Source: Agromyces bauzanensis
GTDB lineage: Bacteria > Actinomycetota > Actinomycetes > Actinomycetales > Microbacteriaceae
DNA: 64,000 nucleotides
Assembly (NCBI RefSeq): GCF_014645655.1
Contig: NZ_BMMD01000002.1
Location: forward strand, 186,001-250,000
Direction of reading: 5' to 3'
Below are positions 63,134 through 64,000 of this stretch, in pieces. The position numbers and the translations under genes are program-made. Each line of letters begins with the position of its first letter. Positions within the stretch are counted from its first letter, which is position 1. Under the pieces are notes generated by a model. It did not search any database and had not been told where the DNA came from. It saw only the letters and a list, made by a program, of their open reading frames with translations.

Positions 63134-64000
63134 ATGCCGCAGCCGAACCCCGCCGACGCCGAGCGTGTCGCCCTCGCCGAGGCGTGGATCGCGCAGGATC
63201 CCGACCCCGAGACCCGCGCGGAGCTCGCGGCGCTCGTGGAGGCCGCCCGCACGGGCGACCCCGAGGCATCCGCCGACCTCGCCGACCGCTTCGACACGCG
63301 CCTCGCGTTCGGCACCGCGGGCCTTCGCGGCGAGATCGCCGCGGGCCCGAACCGGATGAACCGGGTGCTCGTTTCGCAGGCCGCCGCCGGCCTGGCCGGC
63401 TACCTGCTCGAGCACGCCGAGCCCGGCGCGACGCCGTCGGTCGTGGTCGGCTACGACGGCCGCAAGAACTCGGCCGTGTTCGCCCGCGACTCGGCGGCGA
63501 TCATGGCGGGCGCCGGCGTGCGCGCCGTGCTCCTGCCCCAGATGCTGCCGACGCCCGTGCTCGCGTTCGCGGTGCGGCACCTCGGCACCTCGGCGGGCGT
63601 CATGGTCACCGCGTCGCACAACCCGCCGAACGACAACGGGTACAAGGTCTATCTCGGCGGCGGCGACCAGGGCTCGCAGATCGTGGCGCCCGCCGACGCC
63701 GAGATCGCCGCGCACATCCTGCGCGTCGCCGAGTCGACGACGGTGCCGCAGCTGCCCCGCGGCGACTTCGAGACCGCACCCGAGGCGGTCATCGACGAGT
63801 ACGTGCGGCAGACGGCGCTCGTCGCCGACACCCCGTCGGCGCAGCCCCGCGTGGTGTACACGGCCATGCACGGCGTCGGGTGGGAGACGACCGCACGCGT
63901 GCTCGCGGTCGCCGGGTTCGACGCGCCCGCCGTCGTCGACGACCAGATCTCACCCGATCCCGCCTTCCCGACCGTCGCGTTCCCGAACCCCGAGGAGCCC
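63134..64000 (+). CDS. Phosphohexomutase/phosphopentomutase (alpha-D-phosphohexomutase family), 3' end outside the window
   Basis: At least 289 residues. It has DTRLAFGTAGLRGEIAAGPN (substrate loop), VVVGYDGRKNSAVFARDSAA, the catalytic serine loop VMVTASHNPPNDNGYKVYLG and YTAMHGVGWETTARVLAVAG. Relatives named PmmB or PgcA interconvert sugar-1- and sugar-6- or 5-phosphates. Next to purine nucleoside phosphorylase, a phosphopentomutase role is plausible. ATG 63134 has AGGAGG 7 bases upstream. The frame is open at the right edge. Confidence 0.92.
   Translation, partial: MPQPNPADAERVALAEAWIAQDPDPETRAELAALVEAARTGDPEASADLADRFDTRLAFGTAGLRGEIAAGPNRMNRVLVSQAAAGLAGYLLEHAEPGATPSVVVGYDGRKNSAVFARDSAAIMAGAGVRAVLLPQMLPTPVLAFAVRHLGTSAGVMVTASHNPPNDNGYKVYLGGGDQGSQIVAPADAEIAAHILRVAESTTVPQLPRGDFETAPEAVIDEYVRQTALVADTPSAQPRVVYTAMHGVGWETTARVLAVAGFDAPAVVDDQISPDPAFPTVAFPNPEEP

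Overview
This 64 kb window is very GC-rich (about 70% by eye). It carries a WhiB-type regulator, an actinobacterial acyl-CoA carboxylase with an epsilon subunit, an LCP-type cell-wall ligase, a cysteine-less LpdA-type flavoprotein, and many genes whose start codon lies 6-9 bases after a -10 box. Together these point to an actinobacterium, most likely of the family Microbacteriaceae (Agromyces-like; the genus is inference). No rRNA, tRNA, CRISPR array or intact insertion sequence was seen. Layout: (1) 1-7.9 kb holds a partial glycosyltransferase, whiB2, galE, a small membrane protein divergent from a GlxA-type AraC regulator, a decayed toxin-antitoxin pair, a secreted metallophosphoesterase and manA. 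(2) 8.0-18.9 kb is a first glycan block with two overlapping O-antigen-ligase-like membrane proteins, six glycosyltransferases, a flippase-like protein and a DUF2142 membrane protein. (3) 18.9-19.4 kb holds a broken secreted-protein gene. (4) 19.4-44.4 kb is the core surface-polysaccharide locus: large one- and two-domain glycosyltransferases, a Wzm/Wzt ABC exporter, a YfhO-like giant membrane protein, a flippase-like/GT4 fusion, two tandem GDP-mannose 4,6-dehydratase-type genes and the four dTDP-L-rhamnose genes. The rml genes are split into rmlAC and rmlD/rmlB by about 1.4 kb of decayed genes. (5) 44.5-64 kb is core: an LCP protein, purE, purK, a GtrA-like protein, a DarT-like protein, a bPH2 protein, birA, accD/accE, a two-component system, a TrmA-type methyltransferase, maf, the biotinylated acyl-CoA carboxylase alpha chain, a methyltransferase, lpdA, purine nucleoside phosphorylase and the start of a phosphohexomutase.

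How the genes work together: ManA, GalE, Gmd and RmlABCD can supply GDP-mannose-derived 6-deoxyhexose, UDP-galactose and dTDP-L-rhamnose. The glycosyltransferases assemble one or more repeat units. Export could use the ABC pair (26.2-28.4 kb) and/or the flippase-like and polymerase-like proteins (8-15 kb). The LCP protein could attach the product to peptidoglycan. In the last third, birA lies next to accD/accE, and the biotinylated alpha chain lies 5.7 kb further on, so one enzyme and its activating ligase are encoded close together.

Most notable points: a perfect 18-bp palindrome overlapping the whiB2 -10 box; a DarT-like ADP-ribosyltransferase with a Cys-rich N-terminus and no DarG partner; GT-A/GT-B and flippase/GT4 fusions; a graveyard of frameshifted glycan genes; and a heptamer, GGATGCC, that is far too frequent in the flanks and sparse in the core glycan locus.
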